Shown here piece by piece: positions 12,021-34,174 of a stretch of DNA of 64,000 nt; the stretch's first letter is position 1, and each line of letters opens with the position of its first letter. The notes beneath the pieces are model-generated. The model saw nothing but the letters and a program-made list of their open reading frames with translations. It was not told the DNA's origin and ran no database searches. Where the stretch lies: contig JAQGBZ010000011.1 in NCBI GenBank assembly GCA_034687125.1, forward strand, positions 62,001-126,000. Direction: 5' to 3'. Made by a program: the position numbers and the translations under genes. The stretch comes from Neelides folsomi. Taxonomy: Eukaryota; Arthropoda; Collembola; Neelipleona; Neelidae.

Positions 12021-14348
12021 CTAATCATGATTCGAATTTTCATTTTTTCTCCTCCCACTCTTCAATTTCTTTTCTAGATATTTGACTCGGTTTAGAAGGT
12101 TCGTTTGAGAATTGAACTCGGTGTAGGGGAAGATGATCGGCGTATAGCCTTCGTTTCGAAGAATTTTTTCTTGGAAGATTCGTTGACCCGTTGGCTCCTT
12201 TGTGCCCAAACAGGTTGATTGAAAGCTTTGGATCATCAGACTCACTTTTTCATCATTAGGTCCATTCGAGGGTTCTCCTTTCTCATTCAACCGGATCAGC
12301 GCATCTGACATTTAATAGACATAATTTTTTACGAAATTTAATTTATTTAATTTTTAACGGATACATATTGAATTGATACAGATATATCAATCATAAATTA
12401 ATTTTGACCTATGTACCTATGAAAATCCCTTCTTCAGTTTGGACATTGGTTTGAATATGTTTGACGGGGACGAAACTCGAAAGCGTTTCAATGAGAAGCC
12501 GAGACAGTTTTTCATCATTCGGCTTCACGTGAATTGTAATTTTTTTAATTTGTTCTTTCTCCAGTGTTGGCCCTTTGTATCCCTTTAGTTTCTTTGCAAA
12601 GGCATTGAGCTGAAGTAATCGAATTTTTGCACTCGGCGACCCATCTTGACTTACTAAATAATAAAAAATATTTATTGAAACCTGAACATGAACACCAACG
12701 CAGATAAAAGCTTATAAAGATTAGGTATATGTATTAATGGTAAGATTTCTTGAATATCTGAATCAAGTAATTAATAATTTAAAACCATTGTAAGATAATA
12801 TCTTATTACCTAAATACTTCACGGTGTTATTATCAAATAGTGAAGAAAGGAGTTCTGGTGAGAGTTGGTCGAGGACGGCTAAGGCATGAATCAGATTCAC
12901 CCACTCAATGGGACATTTTGGTGGTAAGGAAATTAAAGTTTTTGCAGCAGCTTTTTCAAAAGCTCCACCCTCCGATCCGATATTGAGCACGGCCGAAGTT
13001 AGAAGCCAAGACGCGATGTCAAAAGATCGTAAAATATTCGAGTCCATCCGCTTCAATATCCATTCTTCTAATCTTCGACACAATTCTGAGAAATAAATAA
13101 AAATGTAAAAAATGACAATGAATTAAATAACCTTATAAAATATAATTAATAAAATAAGTGCAGTTGTGTAGTAACATATAAAGGTGAGGCCAAAACAGTC
13201 GTTTTTCAAATACAAAAAATGTACAATATGTAAGAGATATAAATTTATTAAATACATTTTAATTAGTAATAACTAATAATTATTAAAATTATTAATAATT
13301 GAACTTGATTATATATGGATTTGGATGCTTTTACCATTATGCTTGTAACGCATTTGGCCCAAACTCGTTACGAGTGAAGTGAACAGAGCTGAATTCTCAA
13401 TTGAAGGAATTTCAGTTGTGAGGTCATCACAAAGGGTAGTCATTAGCACCTTTAAACCAAACATCGTCATAAAGGAAATAATAAATTGAGTCTCATTTTT
13501 ATTCACTTACAGGGTCAGCGAAATTCAATTCATTTAAAGCGTAAATGAGCTCGATTTTCTCTTTAGTTGGAATCTTCATTTCGGATTTTGACAAGTGAAA
13601 AGCCATCGATCTCAGCAGTGGAGTTGGCCTCCTTTTTTGTTCACCGAGGACAATGAAAAGCTGTGAATGAAATGAAAAAATAAAAATTAATTAATTAAAT
13701 ACAATTTCAAGTATTTTCACTTACAAAACGAATATTTAAATGAATTCATGAGTTTAATATATTAACCTTAAGAATTTCCATTGATGTGAGTTGATGGACA
13801 AGTTCAATTGCTCTGTTCTCCAATTTCCCACTCACTTCATCTTCGAAGATCGATATAATTTTGAAGATTGAAATGAGCTCAGTCCCCGTTGAAACTTCCA
13901 CCCATCGTTTGTGAATACTCTCGATGGCCAATGGATAAACGTCATTTTCTTCGAAGGTCATTTTTGCAACTAACTTCCTTGCCTTGGAGAAATTCTTTTC
14001 ATGTTGGGCAAGGTCAATGATGAGAAATTCAATAAGTTTTGCCAATGACTTAACCGAACAACGTCCAATGCTCCATTTGAGGTCATTTTGAAGAGATGGA
14101 CTCATTGGACCTTTTAGAGGATGTTTGAGGTAATCCAATCCCTGAAATGAATATAAAACAAATTGAGATAACCCATGAATTTCCATAATGGGACATTTAC
14201 AACATTTGGGGCATAATTATTTAATTACAGTTTGAACATGGTAGAATTTCACATGCTCCCGTGATTGAGACGAAGGAAGAAGAAAGTTCATGAATACATT
14301 CTGCTTGAGGAGTTTCGCCAATTGGAATTTCCTTATGGCGACGGCCAT
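12021..14348 (-). CDS. FAST/RAP-domain protein, mitochondrial RNA-binding (FASTKD family)
   Basis: Exons 14229-14348, 13767-14141, 13511-13660, 13335-13449, 12810-13085, 12417-12653 and 12021-12304 join in phase to 518 aa. The start at 14348 gives MAVAIRKFQLAKLLKQN, a basic amphipathic leader like a mitochondrial presequence. The middle is helical and leucine-rich, as in FAST_1/FAST_2 repeat regions. The C-terminus carries a RAP domain, recognised from ILRNEGYTPIIFPYTEF and NRVKYLEKKLK. Known members (FASTK, FASTKD1-5, TBRG4) bind mitochondrial transcripts and act in processing, stability or ribosome assembly. I cannot say which orthology group this is; the length and layout would fit TBRG4/FASTKD4 best but that is a guess. 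The first intron (14142-14228) also reads open in part, which can make an ATG at 14186 look like a start; that reading crosses a clear acceptor and is less likely. Confidence 0.8.
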
Positions 14349-17300
14349 TGTCGAACCTATAAATCGATGAACTAAAATCATATTTTAATCTTATATTATC
14401 TTTAGTTTCATAAAAATACAAAACAATATTTTATAAATTCAACGTTTATTTGCCCTTTTGAGAAACACAGTTAATACTTACATACTCTTAAGAAGTAATT
14501 TATGAATACAAGGATTGGTTCAATGACCATAAAATGAGCATTATTGGGAATAATAATTAATTAACTTACTTATTCTTACAATTGATTTTGGTTGTCAAAT
14601 TAAATAGAAGACGAGAGTGAAGGAATCAAACGAGGAGAAAATTTTTATTAGAAGATAGCAGCGGGAATAGGAAATCAAAAAGTGCTAGATTTATCCTTTA
14701 ATTAGTTTCACTTTCTCGCTTAAACATTTAATCAGCAATTAAGTGTCTTTCCTCGCTACACTCATGAATCCCGTGTTAATTGCTAAAAATTAACTTTAAA
14801 TTTATATAAATAAAATACAATTGGAATGCGGTAAATGTAAATATGTACTTATGGATGAGAATGAATAATAATTTGATAAATGGATTTTAAGAGTAAGCCC
14901 TTATTTATTCATGTTGCTTTTCCCATTAAAATTATTTAAATGATATCGATAAACATTAAATACGTGTATATGTATAATAACATTGTAAAAGTTGGTACCA
15001 TCCACTGCTCTCAAAAGACCTTTAAACATTTATTTGTAAGCTTAAAAGAGTACACAAATTGTTAAATTAGTTTCTCTATCATTTTGTCTTAATCCTTCGA
15101 TTAAGTTTCTACATCCACCGACGAGAGAATCGATCCGAATGTCAAAATTGATCATCCTCATAATTGAACATTCCTAAATTACTTAAATTCGGATTCAACA
15201 CAAACCAATCCTGGTTTGTGTTGAACCCAACTTCATGATCAATTGTCAACTATATAATAATATATATTATATTTATAAGGATGATCCTCCCAATTCCTCT
15301 CTCAACTAGTAATTCATTAACGCTACAGAAGAACCAAAAGAGCTAGAGGTGACCAACTAACTAGATGTTAAATCTAACCAACGTATTTAATTTTTAATAC
15401 ATATATAAGTATATGGTAGGATGAGGATCTTCAATTTCGACAAAAACCATTAATTTGTCCCTTCATTTATACATATTTATTTACACGCACATTATATTTT
15501 AAGTAAGCTTCATTTCGAACAAGGATCTGATGTGATTTTGAGTGACGATGATGAAAGAGCAAAAATGCGTTTTTCCACACGCTGGAATAATTAATTATAC
15601 ATTGTAGTCTACACATAATTTATATGGAAATACATAAAGAGTTTTAAACCAGAGAAATATTTCAATTACGACTTCCCATCGCTCCGGTCACTAACATACA
15701 CCGCACATGTTGTGTATCGTCTATTATCACAAGTAAGCATTTTAAAATTTGCATTTCAATTCAAACTAGATAAGATATTAAATATCTTACTTTAACTATT
15801 TTTTAAGTATAATAATTGTTGACCTAATTTGTATACGCTCTTTATAAGTTTTGAAGCCTACTACTCATAATTTTTTTTCTTAATTTCTTTAAAGTGGAGT
15901 TTGAAAAATGGGTACAAAGAGTCATGTCGAGCATGTGCTTCCATACTCATTCTAATTACACATTTAATTATTAAAATACCATTCACACGGACATTTGGTG
16001 TCTGTACACATTTACTTCTTTTCAAGTTGAACACAAGTACCTTAAAAGCATATATGATATAAATTGTGTATATGAATGTATAGAGACCCTATGAGAAATA
16101 TTTAGATATATATGTATATTTATTTATACGAAAATCCCGACCACTAAGGCTCTTACATAATACTAACAATGCTCAACTCTTTCATTTTGACCTTGAGGAC
16201 CATGACTATAATAATATCTTCTTTACAAACTCTTCACCACTACGTACGTACCAAGGATGATTCACATCCCAATCCCTTCCTATATCCTCCATTCTAACCC
16301 TAAATTACTTAATTGATAATCAGATCGAAAAAACTATTATAGCAATAATAGGTAAAAGTCATTCTTCAATTATCCATTGCTCAAAATAAATTAATTTCGT
16401 ACTGAATGGATATCGAAAGGCAAAATTTTTATATACATATAGCCTATATGTATTAATATATCTAAACTTACAATTAAGAGACAATTAAAATACATATTAA
16501 CGACATTAATAATTATCAGGTGATATTTAAGCTAATAGGAAATATAAATAATAAATATAGTAATTAACTCAATACTCATTGTTCACGTAAACAGTAAATG
16601 TAAAATGAGCCAAAGCTCTACAACTTAAACTAAATGAACATTCAACGAGAACAAATATCATAATTATCATTTTATCATTTAATATATAATATAGCAAAGA
16701 CAAATACCTAATGCGTGCGTGATTACGTAACGTTAATTATATATCAAGTGAGCATCAAACATTATGATTAAAACTGTAGATTTACACAATTACTTAACTA
16801 ACATTTTACTTACAACTACAATTTCAATTCAGCGATGAATTGAAAACATGTGAATGCGAATATTAAAATTATTTCTACCAGGTATATGTTTAAAGATATG
16901 CGTCCTGTACTCTACATGAAAATACGAGCAATTTATTAATTAATAAATATATCACCTAATTAGTGAATAAGACATATATACAGGGTGAGGCGTTCCATTT
17001 TACAGGGCCCATTTATTCAAATTATTTTTCTGTGGATAAACTTTGTATTTTCAATTAAAAACCCCATAATCAAGAGTAATTAGCATTAATCTATATCCTC
17101 ATTAAGAATCGACCATATTGATCCCCTCTATGTCGATGGTTTTAGAGGCTGGGTCAGGATTCATTTAGTCAAAAAGTGTTTTCTGTTCATACATATGTGA
17201 AATCATCTTTATCTGTATGGGTTTCAACAAATTTTGATAAAACCCGAATATATCTTTGCTTTAGGGGGAATGATCATTAATATCATCTTCGATATTTGTC

Positions 17301-18389
17301 AACAAAGTCGAAGACGATATTAATATGCCAATAATGGATATAACGTTCTTGTCGGAAGAGCACTGAGCAGGCTGTCAACTTCTTTACTTAATTTCTAATC
17401 CATTTGGAATTTAATTGATATTATGTGAAAAATTAATGCAAAGAATGTTATCCAATTGAGTTCTAAGACGGTATAAATAATATAGGCGGGAATTCATCTC
17501 TTGGTATGATATTTGGGGCTTGTAAAATGGAACGCCTCACCCCCTGTATATATATATATACTTTGTCTCAGAGATGAGAGGTCTCTACAAAGTGAATTGT
17601 AATAATGATTAAAATTCTTTAAATATCCTCAAAGAACATAATGTTCATTTACTACAAAATGCCAGTAAATATTTTAGTATTATAGAGGTGTTTAATGTTA
17701 ATTTAATACGATTTGGTTCCTCGAGAAAGAAACAGCTGAATGAGAGACAAAAACTAAAAGTACTAAAAGTAAGAAACCAAAATGTGTGAATAGAATAAAA
17801 TAAGAACTATTCCTCATCAGACCCAACGAGGTTATATAAAATAAGTAAATATTACCCAACAATTTAAAATATTAGGGTCTATCATATTTAATACTCTCAC
17901 CCGGCTGCTCCTACATTAATTAAGAATTGAGAATTTTCCTCACTACTATTTTGATACTATCTGAATGATTCTTTATTTAATCAGCAAACTTAAGCTATGT
18001 GAATGTGACCATATCAGAGCCAAAATCTATACATAACATATGAATACATATGTAAGTCAATAAAAAAATTTGATTAAAAAACTTAATTTTGAGTCCCACG
18101 TGTAGGACTTGGAAAAGGCAATTATCGTATTGCATGCTCTAACAATCATTTAAACAATTAATTTCTATAAAGAAATAATAGACTACATAATTAATTAATT
18201 AACTTAAAACTATGTCCGTAATGTGGAGGAAAAATACGCGATCCTAAAATTTAATCCTTAAATAAAGTCTTTTAAACTCGCATTTAGTCGCTGTAGCATA
18301 AATTTAAATAATATCTCGAATCATTTCAACTAGTATTCGTGTAATGTTGTAAAGTAGGTTCCATTAGAGAATCGTCGAATGATGAAATT
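14349..18389. other. Intergenic region with a mariner-type MITE
   Basis: About 4 kb between the start of the FASTKD gene and the stop of HIPK, both on the minus strand. It must hold the FASTKD promoter and the HIPK 3' UTR. No coding exon is supported. It contains a 14 bp inverted repeat at about 15192-15225 (TTCAACACAAACCA / TGGTTTGTGTTGAA) and the MITE at 16981-17546. Confidence 0.6.
16981..17546. mobile_element. Mariner/Tc1-type MITE, non-autonomous
   Basis: The left end, CAGGGTGAGGCGTTCCATTT (continuing TACA), is mirrored at the right end by TGTAAAATGGAACGCCTCAC followed by CCCCTG. The terminal inverted repeats are about 25 bp and differ mainly by a 2-base insertion. TA dinucleotides flank both ends, inside longer TA runs. 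The 566 bp interior has no transposase-sized frame. The CAGGGTG start and TA target site are typical of mariner ends. It is therefore a deletion derivative or MITE mobilised in trans. Confidence 0.8.
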
Positions 18390-27214
<8,825 letters not shown>

Positions 27215-27217
27215 GCC

Positions 27218-30214
27218 CTGAAAACAATAAATATTCAATAAAATTAATAAAATCAAAAATCGCAATAAATTACAACTTCCCAATTCCATATGCTTAGAAG
27301 AATAAAGAACAAGTAAAAACAAATTGTGTTGTGTGTTTTCAATTATTTAAACGGATTATTAATTAACCTCTCGATTATTATTTGATCATACATACCTATT
27401 ATTAAAAATTATATGAATGACATGTCTATATAATAATAATCCCAGAAACCCTAATTCACTTACATACCTATATACTGTATAGCTTATAATGTTCCCTTAA
27501 TCAATAATCTTGACCTTAAATATAATTATTAATTAAGGCAAGGAATTATCAAACCTAAATTAGGTATATGAAGGAATTAAATGAAGAAATGTTTCAACCT
27601 GATTAGGTAATTACTTTAAAGAAAAATTTAACCAAATCAAATCCATTTCCCATACTTATTTGACTAAACCAACTTGGAGCAATTAAGAAGCAATATAAAA
27701 AAATTCGCTCTACTGTACCAAGTATATTGATATATCATGAATGCACATAAAACTAAAGTTGTAATTCTAAATATCTAAATATTTAAAATATACATAGTTA
27801 TTTTTCCTAGTTCCTAGGGGAAATATCTTTATTGGCTTATTGGTATGTATGGTACACTCGTCTCTCGTTTATAATCAGAGGAATTGTGAGTTTAACCAAA
27901 TACTCATTTTGACCCCTTGTGCGATAAAATTGGGTCTAATGATAGGAAATTCACTCAACTCTTTACATAAATAGAACCACCTTCAAGATAATTCAGAATT
28001 TGTGGAGTATAGTTTCTGAACAATTGTCTCGACTCCTGTATAATTCAAACTACTTTTAGAACACCGATATGTCGCTGAGGTAAAATGACGTTGGGCGAGA
28101 GCGAGACGGATAATGACCATTAAATAATGACCCAAGTCATTATTTAATAATTCCATACTTCAAAAATACATATTTTCTATAAGAGTAAAGTTATATACAA
28201 AATGTGTTATTCTTTCAATCACTAGTTTCAGTAGATGTGAGGAAAATGTAAAAAAAAGAATTAATGATAAATTGAGTCTAGACAAATGTAACCTAACGAG
28301 ATATGGACTTCTCCTTGAAACTTATTTTCCAACTTATTCAAAGATACAAGATTAAATATTATTAGCTACTGTTAAGTTGAATAAAGAGATGTATTTAAAA
28401 TAGATTTTAAATTCATTACTCAATATTATTTGCAAAGGGTCCAAATATATGAAAGTGTTTACTCTCATAGAATGCCTACGTAGTTATTTCCCTATAGCCT
28501 CCTTGTTCCCATTTCTTTCCTGAGAAGTGGAGTAATACGATTGCAAGTCAATCAATAACAAAGGTCGCTGACTAGAAGCTTCTACTAAATAAAATACCAT
28601 TTTCTAATTAAAATAAACACAAAAAGGATAAATAAATTTTAAATGATGGAGGATGGAGGAGGATTTTAATTAAATTAATCGATCCAACACGGTTAGAATG
28701 ACGCAATTAGGAATGGTCCAAATGTTGTGAAAGTTTTTATAATAACACAGATACATAATATATTTACTAATTTATTGATCAATTCCTCTCCAGAACTTCT
28801 GGTTGAGGAATGGGGGTAAAATGTCAATCAAAATAGAATATACGAACCTGTAATTCACGACATGTATGTCCCTTTTCTTTGTCAACATGCTGAGTTCATG
28901 GAGTCGAGGTCTGATGGATCGCCATGTCAATTCTCAATTTTTCCAAATTTAACAATCCACATCTCCTCCACACGATGTCTTTGGCCCTCCTCCTTCACCT
29001 CCAACTTTTATTATGGACAAAGAGGAAGGGTGAAAGTCCAGGAGGAGACGAAACTCCCATACGGTCACCCGAACAGATTTGCCTCCCAAAGATAAGATTG
29101 TTTTTTTCCTTCCGCGCCTCCCTCTTGACCAACTTCAGGGCTGATCCTCCGACTCACCTTCGAAGAACTCGAGAGAAAGAGTCGACTCAACTCCCGGGAC
29201 TTGTAAGAGAGACAAAGGTCGTGAGTGTCGGCGGAGGAGCGGAGGATCTCCCGAGGCGAGAGCTGCGAAGGAAAATGGGGAGTCACCTTCAGAGGAGAGA
29301 TGTTGAAACGTGAGGGAAGGCAACCCTCGACTCTCTCCTCTTTGTAGGACATTCGGAGTTGCCGAGTTGAGCAGAGGACACGCCCCGGAACCCGCCGAGA
29401 ACTCCAGATCATAAAATCATCCAAAATTCAGTCCTACATCAATGAGGTTGTTCCAATGAGGGGTCGAGCGGCGTAGAGAGGTCAGAGGGGAAGTTGGACC
29501 AAGTTTCCAATCTTGTCGGACGGCAACAGAGGATGCTGAGCAGGGCTTTGCGTAGACCACGAGAATCCTCCCACGAATTATTTGACCCACGGGAGGCCCC
29601 AAGCCACTGTATGTATGAATGAAAATCCCAACTCTGTTATTTGCCCCTTACCAAAAATACATTGGCTTAAAACTCACCCAGAGGTTTCTCACATTGCTCA
29701 TCCAGCTCATTTTTGAAGGGGAGAATTATTTCAACTGTTGAGACATCAAAACAGAAGAATTAAGACCGGATTAATAAATATTTTAGTTTCATATATTAAA
29801 TGTATCTCGACATCGAAGAAAATTTATCTCCTTAGTTCACTAACCCAAATTTTTCCTCCCATTTCAAGTCATAAAACGTTCCATGAGTCATTTGTGGAAA
29901 TCCAATTGTTTCATATCTCATGGCTTCATGCCATTTTATCTTCTTCGACTTCCTTTCCCTCGGAAGATACGAAAAATACCAATGGAGTTAATTGAGTTTC
30001 CCTTCTGTAAATTCAATAACAAACGTCGCATCCAAAAAGCAAACAAATTAGGCTTTTGATGAGATGCGGAATAGGAATTTCCCCGTCTGTAATGTGGTCA
30101 AGTTTAAGAGGTGGATAATGAAATTGGTATGCAAATACCTTTGGTGTGAATGAACAGTTGAGTCATTCAAAATTATGAATTGATGGATCCACAATCTTCG
30201 AGTCTCTTTGAGTG
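27218..30214. other. HIPK 5' flank: intron, probable 5' UTR exon and promoter
   Basis: On the minus strand a good donor (CAG|GTTCGT, junction at 28847/28848) would splice a GC-richer block at about 28848-29600 to the first HIPK coding exon. Frames in that block are interrupted, so it is best read as 5' UTR. The remaining sequence to 30214 is intergenic and shared with the promoter of the divergent WSCD gene. A perfect 13-pair hairpin (ATTAAATAATGAC, CCAA, GTCATTATTTAAT) sits at about 28118-28147. No further gene is seen. Confidence 0.4.
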
Positions 30215-31731
30215 ATGGTAGTTCTCCATAGGTTTGGTCGACAATCAGTTAAATTCCTCATTTTTCTACTTGCATTTCTCTCTACGGCATTTTACATCCA
30301 ACAAGTGGAAAGAAGATTTGATTCCCAATTTGAGCATTTAACAGAAAAGAATCAAAATGATTTTTTCCAATCACGCGTCTCTCTCTTACGCAGACCTTAT
30401 CCTGGAAAAGACTGCCAAAATTTTTCTAAAAGGTTAAATTACAAAGGTTAATTTATTATACAAAACCAAATCATCCAAGAAGTATTAAATATTAATTAAT
30501 TATAAATAAATTTACATCCATATTATACATGTATTTATATGGATATAAATATAATATGGGTTTAAATAAGGTGTTGGTGTAAATTAAAAGGTCTCACTTT
30601 TTGTTAAAAAGGATGATGAAGGAGGAGACGTTCAACTTGACAGCTCTCGTGTCTTTTCCAGGAAGTGGAAACACTTGGCTCCGACATTTACTCGAACTCG
30701 CAACGGGATTATATACAGGGAGCATGTACGATGATCTGGATCTCTATGGACGGGGTAGAAATGAAATTGATTAAATTATCATTAAATTAAATTAAATAAA
30801 AACTAATCCATAACATTTGACATTCACATAGTCAAATATAATACTAATAATTCAATATTGTCGTCAATATGGTGGAATTAATTCAGAAGGATCGTTTTTC
30901 AGGATTTTTGGGGGAAAGAGAAATTTGGGGATCTGGGAAGACAATGATTGACAAGACGCATTTGGAGTACAGCGAGTCTCTTGGAACGTCTAGGGCTGTT
31001 GTTTTGATACGAGAACCATATAAAGCTATTGTCTCTTTCATTCAATTCTTGGAAGGTGGACATACGGGACGGGCATCGCAAATCACTTTTAAAAGGAATG
31101 GTTGGTTGGGAATTACCCATTTGGGAAAGACTTCTTATTAAATGTCATTTTGATAATTGATGTTGACAGAGTGGCCAAGGTACATGCTTGGTCAAACTTA
31201 TCGTTGGATCCGATTGACAAAGAGTTGGGTTGAGAGCGATCGGGAAATTTTAATTGTTTTTTACGAAAACATCAAGGCAGATGCAACCAAAGAGTTGATC
31301 CGAATCTGTTCATTTCTTCACTTACCCTGCTCATTCGTAAATTCGCTTTGTTTTCGCGTAAATTTTTTAATAATATTTAAAAAATAAATCAATGTAAAAA
31401 ATTCTACTATCTAATCTAACAGGATAAAATTAGGATATCTGCAAAATAATGTAATTAATAGAGTAATTTAATAATTAGTAATTAGGCAGTTTCAATTAAT
31501 TAGGATTTACTTTAATTGCAGAAACATAAAGAAGGATATTTCCACAGGAAGCAATTGACTCGTTCTCCACCTCCATTTCCAAATTGGGTTCGGGGTCAAG
31601 TGGATGACGGAATTGATTTCTTGAATCGTTTTCTTATCCAAAATTCTCACCCACCGATTCCCTTACACAGATACCAATTTTATAAAAATCCAGAAAATTC
31701 AACAGCCATACAAGAATCAAATTTCATTTAG
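30215..31731 (+). CDS. WSCD-family sulfotransferase (type II membrane protein)
   Basis: Exons 30215-30432, 30612-30754, 30903-31100, 31170-31336 and 31522-31731 join in phase to 311 aa. The N-terminus is a short basic tail followed by one hydrophobic anchor ([15 protein letters not shown], about residues 13-27), the plan of a Golgi type II enzyme. The 5'-phosphosulfate loop reads [20 protein letters not shown]. The 3'-phosphate site reads [16 protein letters not shown], and the region [16 protein letters not shown] is also typical of sulfotransferases. This arrangement is that of the insect 'WSCD family member CG9164' group, related to vertebrate WSCD1/2, which transfer sulfate from PAPS to sialylated glycans. 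The WSC domains of the vertebrate proteins are absent, as in the insect members. Substrate is unknown. The exon 1 donor was chosen for phase; a second GT at 30448 would break the frame. Confidence 0.82.
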
Positions 31732-33165
31732 TAGTATCCAATATGTGAGTAATTAAGAATCATGATTGTGTACGTTAATTAATAAAATTATACTGACGCA
31801 TGAATTATTAACTGGGTATTGCCGATAATTATTACCTGGGTATTGCCGATATCTAATAAATGCTTAAAGGCAATTTTTAATATGGTGCTTGCTATTGATT
31901 ACAAGTCTATTGATTATTTAAACTCTTTTTATTTTATGTAACGGTAATTGAAGAATTCTCTCAATTAAATTTTTTTACAAATTAAAGAGCAATTTGATGG
32001 AAGTGATGGAACATTAAAGTATTACCATTTACGCATTGCATTTTGCATGAGAAGAGAACATTTTATTGTTTGACCAATGTGGTATTCAAATCATTATCAG
32101 CATTTAGTTGCTTAAACACTTCATATTGTACACAGCGGAAAACTATAATAATACTAAACAATACCAACACCGACTTAGGGATAACAAGAGAAAGGAACGG
32201 AATCGGAATCGACGACGTCTTCGAAAAATGATTGTAATGGCAATGGCTAATGATGATATAATGAAATGAGAGTAAATGACGAAAAATAATTAATTATAGT
32301 TAACAACGAGAGTTGACTGATGTTGAATGTTGATCATTTAACTTTATGAACATAGAATGAGATTTAAAGTTTGTTGAATAATTTCGAATTTCTCGATTCA
32401 TTTGTAATTTAATTTTCCATTTTTTGAGGACTAATAATAAGACTTTATAACTTTGAGATTAAACGAACATTAAAGTTCGTTTAAATAACATACATAATTG
32501 TTAATGTAAAACCGGGTTTGATTTATCTTGGATACGCATTGTAGTTAAATAAATATTTTATATACTTAAAGATGAAATAACATGAATCAAATGTAATAAT
32601 AGAATAAAATACATATCAATGTAACATGACTAAATGTTGTCGTTATCAAGGTAAGACAATGAGAAAAAGGGTCAATATTTATTTAATGACTGTACTTAAT
32701 TATTTCATTGGCCAAATTAAGAATACACTAGTTATAAACTATACATATATAAATAATACGCAGAAAAATATCACCAAGATCAAGCCTACCAAAATTCTCT
32801 ATTAAATTGTATCATTACTAAACTATTAAAATCATAGTACAAAAATTTTGCATAGCAGTAAGGTCACTCTATAAAATATCAACCAGCAAGTTTTCCTTTA
32901 ATACAATCGAGTCTTTAACATCTTAAAATATTTCTAGTAAAGAGACCACCTCGGATGAAATTCGACACCCTTTTGGTGTAGTATTTTAAATAGTTATTAG
33001 TTATGTGCAAACGAAGTTAGATTCACTTGATTTGCTCCTCATAATATAAACGTCATATAAAAATGTAATTGCTTATTAGAGTTATACAGGTAATAGATGT
33101 AGATGTACATACATGGGTAAATAGGTTAAATAATTTAATTTCCTTTTTAAAACAATTTTGTGATT
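31732..33165. other. Intergenic, no gene supported
   Basis: 1.4 kb between the convergent WSCD and TEX261 stop codons, AT-rich, presumably 3' UTRs. A ten-pair hairpin (TTAAACGAAC ... GTTCGTTTAA) occurs at about 32459-32486. Confidence 0.6.

Positions 33166-34174
<1,009 letters not shown>

Noticed and set aside
29065-29424. 119-codon minus-strand frame upstream of HIPK
   Set aside because: No splice to HIPK in frame; the block is better explained as 5' UTR.
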